DNA of 64,000 nt from Agrobacterium tumefaciens. Its GTDB lineage: Bacteria; Pseudomonadota; Alphaproteobacteria; Rhizobiales; Rhizobiaceae. The position numbers and the translations under genes are program-made. Positions 44,613 to 52,307 of this stretch are shown piece after piece; the stretch's first letter is position 1, and the number at the start of each line of letters is the position of its first letter. The notes beneath the pieces are model-generated. The model was not told the DNA's origin. It saw only the letters and a list, made by a program, of their open reading frames with translations, and made no database searches. Where the stretch lies: contig NZ_WJOK01000006.1 of the NCBI RefSeq assembly GCF_009649785.1, forward strand, positions 124,001-188,000, read 5' to 3'.

Positions 44613-46199
44613 ATGAAAAAATCGATGATCCGTCTCGCATTCACCACCGTTCTGGGCGCCATGTTGGTGCAGGCGTCGCCGGTGGCGGCCAAGACCCCCA
44701 ACGACCAGCTCGTTGTCGGGACATCGCTTGCCCAGGTGCTGTCGCTAGACCCGCATCAGGCCACCGAAGCGAAAGCCAACGAAATCATGGCCAATCTTTA
44801 CGATCGGCTGATCTCGGTTGATGGCTCGGGGAAGGTTTCGCCGCAGCTGGCAGAGCGCTGGGAGACAGATGACAAGGGCATCACGTTTCATCTTCGCGCC
44901 GCCAACTTTGCGTCGGGCAATCCCGTTACCTCCGCAGATGTGGTCTATTCGTTCAGCCGCCTTTTGAAGATGAATCAGGCGGCGGCCGCCAACCTCAAGC
45001 GCGTCGGTTACAACGCGGAAAATGTCGACAAGCTGGTGAGCGCCCCGGACGAAAAGACGGTCCGTATCGAACTGTCAGGGCAAACGACCTCCGAACTGCT
45101 GCTCTATCGTCTGGCGATGGTCATTGCCAGTGTCGTCGACAGCAAGGAGCTCAAGTCCCATGAAGTTGATGGCGACTGGGGCAATGCGTGGCTCAGAACA
45201 AATTCCGCCGGTTCAGGCCCCTTCACCCTCAATCGCTGGTCGCCGAACGAAATCATCATTCTTGAGGCCAACAAGGACTATGTAGCCGGCAGCCCGAAAA
45301 TGCGCCGCGTGATCGTCCGGCATGTACCGGAAAGCCAGGTGGAGCGCCTGATGCTGGAGCGAGGCGACATCGACATTGCCAGCGCACTGACGGCATCCGA
45401 CCTTGCGACCTTCAACAACAAGGAAGGTTTTCAGATCCAGCGCGTGCCGACGGGTGGTTTCTACGTCCTGTCCATGAATGCCGGCAAGGAGCCTCTTTCC
45501 AACCCCAAGGTTCGCGAAGCAATTGCTTACGGCATCGACTACAAGGGAATGGAAAAGACCATCATGGGCCCCTATGGCAGGGCGCGCACGGTGCCGGTTC
45601 CGGAGAATTTCGAATATGCCATTCCAAGCCCCGACTGGAAGCTTGATGTCGAGAAAGCGAAATCTCTTCTGAAGGAAGCCGGTTATGAGAATGGCTTCAC
45701 GCTTGATCTGAAGACAATTGCCCAAACGCCGCGCATCGATCTTGCTACGGCCATCCAGGCATCGCTCAGCCAGGTCGGTATCAAGGTGAACATTCAGCAG
45801 GGTAACGGTTCGGACGTGATTGCCGCTCACCGTGCGCGGGACTTCGATCTGCTTATTCCGCAGACGGGCGCATATATGCCCAACGTCCTCGGCTCGATGG
45901 AGCAGTTCTCCAGTAACCCCGACAACTCGCTTGCTGCCAACAATGCCGGCAATTTCGTCTGGCGCTCTGCCTGGGACATTCCGGAACTGACGGCTCTGAC
46001 CGCAAAGGCTTCCCTTGAGCCCGATGCCAAGAAACGTGGGGAAATCTACACCCAGATGCAGGAAATGTTCGTCGCGCAGAAGCCAGCCGTTCTGCCTCTC
46101 TTCGAGAGATACGAGCCGATCGTTTTGACGTCGCGCGTCAAGGATTATGTCGGTCACCCCAGCCAGACGACGCGACTGGAAACCGTGACGAAGCAGTGA
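44613..46199 (+). CDS. Peptide/nickel-type ABC transporter substrate-binding protein (family 5)
   Basis: A 528-aa periplasmic protein. The signal peptide runs from 1 to about 26 (M-K-K-S-M-I-R-L ..., cleavage near V-A-A). Family 5 features are L-D-P-H-Q-A near residue 45, L-A-E-R-W-E near 82 and F-T-L-N-R-W near 205. ATG at 44613 follows GGAGGAG. It is the only binding protein near the Dpp-type importer, so it most likely serves it although it is on the opposite strand. Together with the UxuA-like enzyme, a uronate-containing oligosaccharide is a more likely ligand than a peptide. Confidence 0.87.
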   Translation: MKKSMIRLAFTTVLGAMLVQASPVAAKTPNDQLVVGTSLAQVLSLDPHQATEAKANEIMANLYDRLISVDGSGKVSPQLAERWETDDKGITFHLRAANFASGNPVTSADVVYSFSRLLKMNQAAAANLKRVGYNAENVDKLVSAPDEKTVRIELSGQTTSELLLYRLAMVIASVVDSKELKSHEVDGDWGNAWLRTNSAGSGPFTLNRWSPNEIIILEANKDYVAGSPKMRRVIVRHVPESQVERLMLERGDIDIASALTASDLATFNNKEGFQIQRVPTGGFYVLSMNAGKEPLSNPKVREAIAYGIDYKGMEKTIMGPYGRARTVPVPENFEYAIPSPDWKLDVEKAKSLLKEAGYENGFTLDLKTIAQTPRIDLATAIQASLSQVGIKVNIQQGNGSDVIAAHRARDFDLLIPQTGAYMPNVLGSMEQFSSNPDNSLAANNAGNFVWRSAWDIPELTALTAKASLEPDAKKRGEIYTQMQEMFVAQKPAVLPLFERYEPIVLTSRVKDYVGHPSQTTRLETVTKQ

Positions 46200-46227
46200 C
46201 TGCAAACCACTAGACGGAAAACATGTG

Positions 46228-46256
46228 ACGGGCGGTGAATTTACCGCCCGTTTTTT
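46228..46256 (+). terminator. Rho-independent terminator after the binding-protein gene
   Basis: ACGGGCGGT (46228-46236) pairs perfectly with ACCGCCCGT (46243-46251) around a 6-nt loop and runs into six Ts. A textbook terminator 28 bp after the stop codon. Confidence 0.9.
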
Positions 46257-46443
46257 GTGGGTCCCTCGACTGCTTGCTGGCCAATTAAGACCGGGCCGCC
46301 GTGCGAACTATTACGCCCGCATCCTTGAATTCTTGGGGTTTTCGCGATGGCTCTAGCGGGTTAGACCGTGCAGCGATCGACTCTTTCCCAGAGCGGGATT
46401 CCCAAACCCCGCTCGCTCACATTCCATTAAATGCGTTGGCACC

Positions 46444-47547
46444 ATGAGCTTCCCACAGATAAAACTTCCCGCAAGGCCGCTCAGTTTGAAGCGCGGTGTC
46501 ATTTCGGTACCGGCGGCCTATTACTTTTCCATCCCCGTGCTGCTGGTGATTACAGTCGTCCTGCTCGTGGCCGAAGGCCCGGGTGTGTTGCGCGACTATC
46601 AGATCAGCCGCGACCCGCTGGAGATCGAAAGCGGCGACATCAACGGCAGTTGCAAGACCCGCAAGGCGATCTTCACGAATTGCGAAGCGGAGCTTTCCTA
46701 CGACCATGGCGGTGTGAGCTACAAGAAGGATGTCGAGGTCATGTTCGTCGATTTCCATTCCGGCGACTATGAAACCGGTCTGGTCATTTCGGCGAAGAAT
46801 CCCGAACTTGCAACGATTTCACTTGGCCTCGATATGCTCTGGAACCGGATCATAACCCTGGGCGTGTTCGTTGCCCTGCTCGGTTTCGGCTGTTTCGCAC
46901 TGCTGCTTGCACTTATCCGCACCTTGCGGGCTCGTCTGCGTCTGCGGCACCCGGCGCCATTGACTGTTATTCCGGTGGCGCTGACGGCGGTCGCCGAAAA
47001 ACGCAGCCGTCTCTTCGTGACCTATGCCGATACGGTCAGGGAAGGGAAGACGAAGAGGCAATCCTTTACCTACCTGGAGAGAGGGCGAATCCCGGTCGTC
47101 GTCGGCCACACCGGCAAACACGATGTCGCACTGGCGGTCTGGCACGGTGAAACCCCGCTGCCTGTTCTGCTTGACGATCAGCTGGAGCGAATTGACCTAT
47201 CGGAACAGGAAAGAGCGGAAGCACTTGCCTCGCTCGAACCGGTGCTTGCGAACCGTGGGCAGGAGGGCGTATCCGCCCCCGGCGCGGCGGTGACAAAGGC
47301 CCCAAGCCTTGCGCGACGGCTGGCAACGTTCGTTGCAATTGTCGCCTTTATCGTCGTTGCAACCTTGGGGTACTGGCTGTGGTACGTCACCAGCGCGCCT
47401 TCGCAATTCAACTCTCCGGGCATGGACCTCAACAACATGATGCCCGCGGCGCTCAACGAGTGGGGCTGCGCGCGTCTGCAGGAGCGTTTTGCTGATGGTC
47501 CGGCACCTTTCGGTTGTGCCGGGGACGATTTTCGAAGCTGGAAATAA
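46444..47547 (+). CDS. Membrane protein of unknown function
   Basis: A 367-aa protein with three likely membrane helices: residues about 25-45, 140-165 and 297-318. Between the first two is an extracytoplasmic region of about 95 residues with two Cys (near 77 and 84) that could form a disulfide. Between the second and third is a cytoplasmic, charged domain of about 130 residues. A short C-terminal extracytoplasmic tail carries two further Cys. No known family was recognised. It stands alone, preceded by a terminator and followed by a 185-bp gap. Confidence 0.65.
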   Translation: MSFPQIKLPARPLSLKRGVISVPAAYYFSIPVLLVITVVLLVAEGPGVLRDYQISRDPLEIESGDINGSCKTRKAIFTNCEAELSYDHGGVSYKKDVEVMFVDFHSGDYETGLVISAKNPELATISLGLDMLWNRIITLGVFVALLGFGCFALLLALIRTLRARLRLRHPAPLTVIPVALTAVAEKRSRLFVTYADTVREGKTKRQSFTYLERGRIPVVVGHTGKHDVALAVWHGETPLPVLLDDQLERIDLSEQERAEALASLEPVLANRGQEGVSAPGAAVTKAPSLARRLATFVAIVAFIVVATLGYWLWYVTSAPSQFNSPGMDLNNMMPAALNEWGCARLQERFADGPAPFGCAGDDFRSWK

Positions 47548-47732
47548 AGGCTTTCTCTCTTGGCGTTTATTGGGCCGGTCGCAAGAGCTTGATGGGCTGG
47601 CGCGTCGGCCCGGCGTCTCCTGGCTCTTTGTCGATGAGATCGATCAATTATCCAAAGTTGCATTAGAGATTTATAAATAAACCAACTCCATAGTGCGATC
47701 GTGGGCGGTTCTCGAGGCTGGGAGAGTGCATC

Positions 47733-50072
47733 ATGTTCACAGTTCTGGAATGCGTTGCGGTACAACACGATCATGCGATCGTGCTGCTTGCAGCGGTTAT
47801 TTGCCTGCTTGGCATGCATGCTTTCTTCCATTTGTTGTTGCGTGCGGAAGAAAGCCCGGCTGGCCGCAAGCCTTATTGGGTGCTGGTTGCCGCCTTTGCA
47901 GCGGGGCTCAGCGTCTGGGCCACGCATTTCGTTGCCATGCTTGCTTATAAGGGTTCAGTCCCGATCGGCTTTGATTTCCAGTTCACGGCGCTGTCGGCGG
48001 TTCTGGCCGTTCTGGGGTTCTGGCTGGCGCTCAGGGCGCGCTCGCAGGCGAGCTACAGTCCCGTTATCGTCGGAACGCTGGTTACCCTTTCGGTTGCCGT
48101 CATGCATTTCGTCGGCATGGCGGGCATGGATGTGGCCGCTACGATCAGCTATCGCTGGGGCCCCGTTTTGGGTGGCTTTGCCGTTGCCTGGGTATTTTTT
48201 CTGCTGGCCTTTTTCCTGTTCCTTCGTTCCGCCGCATGGAAACGCATCGTCATTCCGGCCGGATGTTCGATCTTGGCAATCTGCGCTTTGCATTTCACCG
48301 CCATGTCGGCCACGATCCTGTCGCCGGATCCGTCCGTCGCTGGCCCGGATCCCGACAATCTGGCCAGAGTAATCATGATTGCTGCCGTTTCGGGCGTGAC
48401 TTTCCTGGTCCTCGCAGCCACTGCCACCGCCGCTCTCGTTGACCGTTACCTTGTCGATCTCAAGGGCCTTGTGGATGCGACGCTGGATGGTCTTGCCGTG
48501 GTCCGTGATGGCCGTATTGTTGAGCTGAATACCCGTTTTGCCGGGCTTGTCGGCAGCGATGAGGCATCGCTGATGGGTAAAAATCCAGATGATCTCTTCA
48601 AGGCCATGGACGGACAGCCCACCTATCTGCCGCGCCTCGCGCCGGTTGAGGCAATCCGCGAACGCAGCGACCGGCCGCAGGTGTTCGAGCTTGCCGTGCG
48701 CACAATCGAGTATCGCGGCCATCCTTGCGAAGTGCTGGCCATCCGCGACCTGACGGAAAAGCGAGAGGCGCAAAGGGAGATCGAATATCTGGCCCGCCAC
48801 GATGTGCTGACCGGCCTTTCGAACCGCACCATGTTCCAGACGCGGCTGCACCAGCAGATCGAACATTGCGACGCGGAGGATGAGTTTGCCTTGCTGGCGC
48901 TTGATCTCGACCGGTTCAAGGCGGTCAACGACATTTTCGGCCATGCCGAGGGCGACCGGGTGCTGAAAAAAGTTGCGACCATCCTCGATGAATGCGCAAG
49001 GCCGGGAGATATCGTCGCCCGTCTCGGGGGCGATGAATTCGTTATCCTGACTGCCCGGCACACCAAATCGGAGGAGGCACGTCTGCTTGCCGAGACAATC
49101 CTTGCCATGTTCGGGTTGAAAATGAATGCGGCCAACGACCCGACCGCTGTCGGCGTCAGCATCGGCATCGCTGTTTTTCCGCGGGACGGGAACAGCAACG
49201 AAAGCATCTTGCACGCCGCTGATCTGGCGCTTTACCGCGCCAAGATGGGCGGGCGCGGAATATTGTCCTTTTATGATCCCCTGATGGATCAGGAGGCCCG
49301 CGAGCGCCGCCAGCTCGAAACTGATCTGCGGCTCGCCATCAACCGCAACGAATTGGTGTTGAACTATCAACCTGTCCTTTCCGTCGAATGTGGTCAGGTC
49401 GTCGGTTATGAGGCGCTGGTACGCTGGCAGCATCCGACAAGGGGTGTCGTACCTCCGGATGTCTTCATTCCGATTGCAGAGGAAAGCGGGATCATCATCT
49501 CGCTCGGCGAATGGGTGCTGCGCGAGGCCTGCCGCCAGGCGAGCACCTGGGCGCCGCACCTGAAAATCGCTGTCAATGTTTCACCATTGCAGTTTTCGCT
49601 CGCAAATCTCGGCCATGTGGTCTGCACGGTTCTCATGCAGTCCGGCCTTTCGCCGAACCGGCTGGAACTCGAGATCACCGAAGCCGCGTTGCTGAAGGAC
49701 CGCAAGGCGACGCTGATCATCCTCAACCAGTTGAAGGCGCTGGGTGTGGCCATCGTCATGGATGATTTCGGCACCGGTTATTCCTCGCTCAGCAACTTGC
49801 AGAGCTTCCCCTTCGACAAGATCAAGATCGACCGCAGCTTCATCGCCGCCATGAGCGAGGATGATAATGCCCGCGCCATCGTGCGCGCGGTGATCGGCCT
49901 CGGTCGCAGCCTCGACCTGCCGGTTACGGCGGAGGGTATCGAAACCGACGCACAATATCGCATGGTTGTCGATGAAGGTTGCGCGCAGGCGCAGGGTTAT
50001 CTCTTCGGCAGGCCGGATGTGGCTCCTGCCGCGGCGGCAAGTACCGGCAAGCGGAAGAAACATTCCGTCTGA
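47733..50072 (+). CDS. MHYT-GGDEF-EAL cyclic-di-GMP signalling protein
   Basis: A 779-aa membrane protein. Residues 1 to about 235 form an MHYT sensor of seven helices, with the motifs T-H-F-V-A-M, M-H-F-V-G-M and L-H-F-T-A-M (copper or gas sensing proposed for the family). A PAS-like segment spans about 245-340. A GGDEF domain follows with intact G-G-D-E-F near residue 433 and an I-site R-P-G-D five residues before it. The EAL domain begins with Y-E-A-L-V-R-W near 555. Diguanylate cyclase motifs are intact and the EAL motif is present, so it could both make and break c-di-GMP. It stands as a single gene. Confidence 0.92.
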   Translation: MFTVLECVAVQHDHAIVLLAAVICLLGMHAFFHLLLRAEESPAGRKPYWVLVAAFAAGLSVWATHFVAMLAYKGSVPIGFDFQFTALSAVLAVLGFWLALRARSQASYSPVIVGTLVTLSVAVMHFVGMAGMDVAATISYRWGPVLGGFAVAWVFFLLAFFLFLRSAAWKRIVIPAGCSILAICALHFTAMSATILSPDPSVAGPDPDNLARVIMIAAVSGVTFLVLAATATAALVDRYLVDLKGLVDATLDGLAVVRDGRIVELNTRFAGLVGSDEASLMGKNPDDLFKAMDGQPTYLPRLAPVEAIRERSDRPQVFELAVRTIEYRGHPCEVLAIRDLTEKREAQREIEYLARHDVLTGLSNRTMFQTRLHQQIEHCDAEDEFALLALDLDRFKAVNDIFGHAEGDRVLKKVATILDECARPGDIVARLGGDEFVILTARHTKSEEARLLAETILAMFGLKMNAANDPTAVGVSIGIAVFPRDGNSNESILHAADLALYRAKMGGRGILSFYDPLMDQEARERRQLETDLRLAINRNELVLNYQPVLSVECGQVVGYEALVRWQHPTRGVVPPDVFIPIAEESGIIISLGEWVLREACRQASTWAPHLKIAVNVSPLQFSLANLGHVVCTVLMQSGLSPNRLELEITEAALLKDRKATLIILNQLKALGVAIVMDDFGTGYSSLSNLQSFPFDKIKIDRSFIAAMSEDDNARAIVRAVIGLGRSLDLPVTAEGIETDAQYRMVVDEGCAQAQGYLFGRPDVAPAAAASTGKRKKHSV

Positions 50073-50124
50073 AAGAGGAGTGCGGCGGCGTGATGCCGTC
50101 GTAATTCCATTCTCCTACGCCAAT

Positions 50125-50149
50125 GGAACGAGAGCGAACGCAGATCGTT
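50125..50149 (+). promoter_or_regulatory. EcfG-type general stress promoter
   Basis: GGAAC (50125-50129), 16-bp spacer, CGTT (50146-50149). This exactly matches the alphaproteobacterial EcfG/RpoE2 consensus GGAAC-N16/17-CGTT. It lies 130 bp before the dehydrogenase-94aa-Ku-LigD operon and points into it. Confidence 0.75.
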
Positions 50150-50279
50150 AGGATTGTGTGTGGTGCGTCCGTGTCGCCACCGCCGCAGCCGGCGGCAGAC
50201 GACAGCCGTGACCTTCCGATGATGAATTCGCTGGTCATGAGACGCACCAAGGATGGAATTCTATCTCTGGGAGAAACCA

Positions 50280-51173
50280 ATGACAGACCGCCTTGAGCCG
50301 CAGGACCCGAGCAACCAGTATCCGCGCCCGCCCTTTTCAACGCCGACTCAGGAAATGCCGGGGCTGGTCACGAACATGATGCCTTTCCCTGATCATGGTG
50401 AAAAGACCTATCGCGGCAGCGGCAAGCTTGCTGGGCGCAAGGCGCTCATAACCGGCGGTGATTCCGGCATCGGTCGCGCCGTGGCAATTGCCTTTGCGCG
50501 AGAGGGTGCAGATATCGCGATATCCTATCTGCCGGAGGAAGAATCGGACGCCGAAGAGGTGGTAGCACTTATCGAAGCGGAAGGCCGCGTGGCGGTCGCC
50601 TTACCCGGAGATATTACCGATGAGGCATGGTGCCGCGAACTGGTTGAAAAAGCGGTAGGTGATCTCAACGGCCTCGATATTCTTGTGATCAATGCCGCAA
50701 GACAACAATATCGCGAGGGTATCGCCGAGCTGTCGACTGAAGATTTCGACCGCACGATGAAGACCAATCTCTACGCGCTGCACTGGATTGCGCAGGCCGC
50801 CGTCCCTTATCTTGAGCCCGGATCGTCGGTAATCACCACTGCATCTATACAGGCCTATGAGCCGTCTCCCATTCTTCTTGATTATGCCACTACGAAAGCC
50901 GGCATCGTTGCCTATACGAAAGCGCTCGCCAAACAGCTTATCGAAAAGGGCGTTCGGGCAAATGTCGTCGCGCCTGGTCCCATCTGGACGGTTTTGCAGC
51001 CAAGCGGCGGGCAGCCGGACGAAAAGGTCAGGAATTTCGGTAAGGACAGCGATTTTGGCCGTCCAGGCCAGCCTGTGGAACTGGCACCGGTCTATGTGCT
51101 GCTGGCTTCGCAGGATGGCAGCTTCATCAATGGCGAGGTCTATGGTGTGACCGGAGGCCGGGGCGTTGCCTGA
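50280..51173 (+). CDS. Short-chain dehydrogenase/reductase
   Basis: A 297-aa SDR with an N-terminal extension of about 45 residues rich in Pro (typical of the YhdF/YdaD general-stress group). Cofactor motif T-G-G-D-S-G-I-G near residues 56-63, catalytic Tyr-Lys in D-Y-A-T-T-K near 209-214, and N-A-A-R near 138. These enzymes reduce sugar or aldehyde substrates with NAD(P)H; members of this branch are commonly stress-induced. It leads the operon with NHEJ genes behind an EcfG-type promoter. ATG at 50280 has a GGGAG site. Confidence 0.88.
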   Translation: MTDRLEPQDPSNQYPRPPFSTPTQEMPGLVTNMMPFPDHGEKTYRGSGKLAGRKALITGGDSGIGRAVAIAFAREGADIAISYLPEEESDAEEVVALIEAEGRVAVALPGDITDEAWCRELVEKAVGDLNGLDILVINAARQQYREGIAELSTEDFDRTMKTNLYALHWIAQAAVPYLEPGSSVITTASIQAYEPSPILLDYATTKAGIVAYTKALAKQLIEKGVRANVVAPGPIWTVLQPSGGQPDEKVRNFGKDSDFGRPGQPVELAPVYVLLASQDGSFINGEVYGVTGGRGVA

Positions 51174-51192
51174 TCGGCTTTGAGGACTTGAT

Positions 51193-51477
51193 ATGAAACG
51201 ACAGACAGAACGTTCAGACAGAGATGTGAAGCCCTTCGATGTCCGCGACCGGCTGATACTGGCGCTTTATGCGCAGCTGAAGGCCGAGCGGCAAACGCGC
51301 GAGGCCATGGAATGGGTCATCCGCAATGGCGGGCTTTCGCCAGAGGTCCTGGAGGCAATGGCATCCGACCCTGTGCCGGTGTTGGCGGAGGCGGACGTTC
51401 CCGCTATCGAGCGCATCCTTGCTGCGGACCGGGGCAGAGGCCAATCCTCTCAAGATGACAATGGGCGGCCATCATGA
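51193..51477 (+). CDS. 94-aa protein of unknown function, coupled to ku
   Basis: A small, charged, probably soluble and mostly helical protein: L-I-L-A-L-Y-A-Q-L-K-A-E-R near residues 21-33 suggests an amphipathic helix, followed by a Pro-rich, acidic C-terminal part. No family was recognised. A GAGGAC site precedes the ATG and the stop overlaps the ku start by 4 nt (ATGA). This tight coupling in a stress-controlled NHEJ operon suggests a role with Ku or LigD, but that is inference. Confidence 0.7.
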   Translation: MKRQTERSDRDVKPFDVRDRLILALYAQLKAERQTREAMEWVIRNGGLSPEVLEAMASDPVPVLAEADVPAIERILAADRGRGQSSQDDNGRPS

Positions 51478-52304
51478 ACCGGAGAGCGAGCTGGAAGGGT
51501 CATCTGACATTCGGCGATTTCACCTGTGAAATCGGTCTCTATTCCGCGCTCACTTCATCGGAAAAAATCTCCTTCAACATCGTCAACCGAAAGACCGGCC
51601 ATCGCGTCGAAAGGCAATATGTCGATAGCGATACCGGCGACGCTGTCGACCGCGAGGATCAGGTCAAGGGATATGAACTCGACAATGGCGACCATATCGT
51701 CATCGAGGGAGATGAGATCGCAACGCTGATGCCGGAAAACGACAAGGTCATCCGCATCAAGCATTTTCTGAGCCACGACGAGATCGACAAGCTCTATTTC
51801 GACAAATCCTATTATCTGGCGCCGACGCAGGAAGGTGGCGAAGAGGCTTTGACGCTGCTGGCAAAAGCCATGGACGACGAGAAGGTCTCGGCACTTGGCG
51901 AAGCGGTACTCTTTCGCCGAAACCGCGTGCTGTTGATCCGTCCAAGCGGCAAGGCGCTCGTGGCGACGACCTTGAATTTCGGCTACGAGGTTCGCTCGCA
52001 AACCACTGTTTTCAAGTCCATTCCAGATATTCAGTTCGATGAAGAGATGCTTGAACTCGCCGGTCACATCATCGGGAAACGGGCAGGCACATTCGATCCG
52101 GCGGAATATACCGATCGTTACAATGATGCGCTGGCGGAACTGGTGAAGGCGAAGATCGAGGGCAGGGAAATCAGCAAACAGCCGCCGCGCAAGCAAGATA
52201 ACATCATCGACTTGAAGGAGGCTTTGCGCCGCAGCGCCGGTGACGGCGACAGCGGAAAATCTACCGCTGGTGCGGGGCGCAAATCCTCCCGGAAAGCGAG
52301 CTGA
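51474..52304 (+). CDS. ku: Ku DNA end-binding protein
   Basis: A 276-aa bacterial Ku. Typical start W-K-G-H-L-T-F-G, then F-N-I-V-N-R-K-T-G-H-R-V near residue 35 and V-D-R-E-D-Q-V-K-G-Y-E near 62. The basic C-terminal tail holds D-N-I-I-D-L-K-E-A-L-R-R-S near residues 243-255, a segment shared with the second Ku here and thought to contact LigD. It binds broken DNA ends as a homodimer and recruits LigD, encoded 3 bp downstream. It is part of the EcfG-controlled operon. Confidence 0.94.
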   Translation: MNRRASWKGHLTFGDFTCEIGLYSALTSSEKISFNIVNRKTGHRVERQYVDSDTGDAVDREDQVKGYELDNGDHIVIEGDEIATLMPENDKVIRIKHFLSHDEIDKLYFDKSYYLAPTQEGGEEALTLLAKAMDDEKVSALGEAVLFRRNRVLLIRPSGKALVATTLNFGYEVRSQTTVFKSIPDIQFDEEMLELAGHIIGKRAGTFDPAEYTDRYNDALAELVKAKIEGREISKQPPRKQDNIIDLKEALRRSAGDGDSGKSTAGAGRKSSRKAS

Positions 52305-52307
52305 TCC

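Noticed and set aside
47955-49559. 534-codon open frame on the minus strand
   Set aside because: It is antisense to the MHYT-GGDEF-EAL gene, has no recognisable domains, and its low-complexity Arg/Gln/His-rich product is typical of a high-GC shadow frame.
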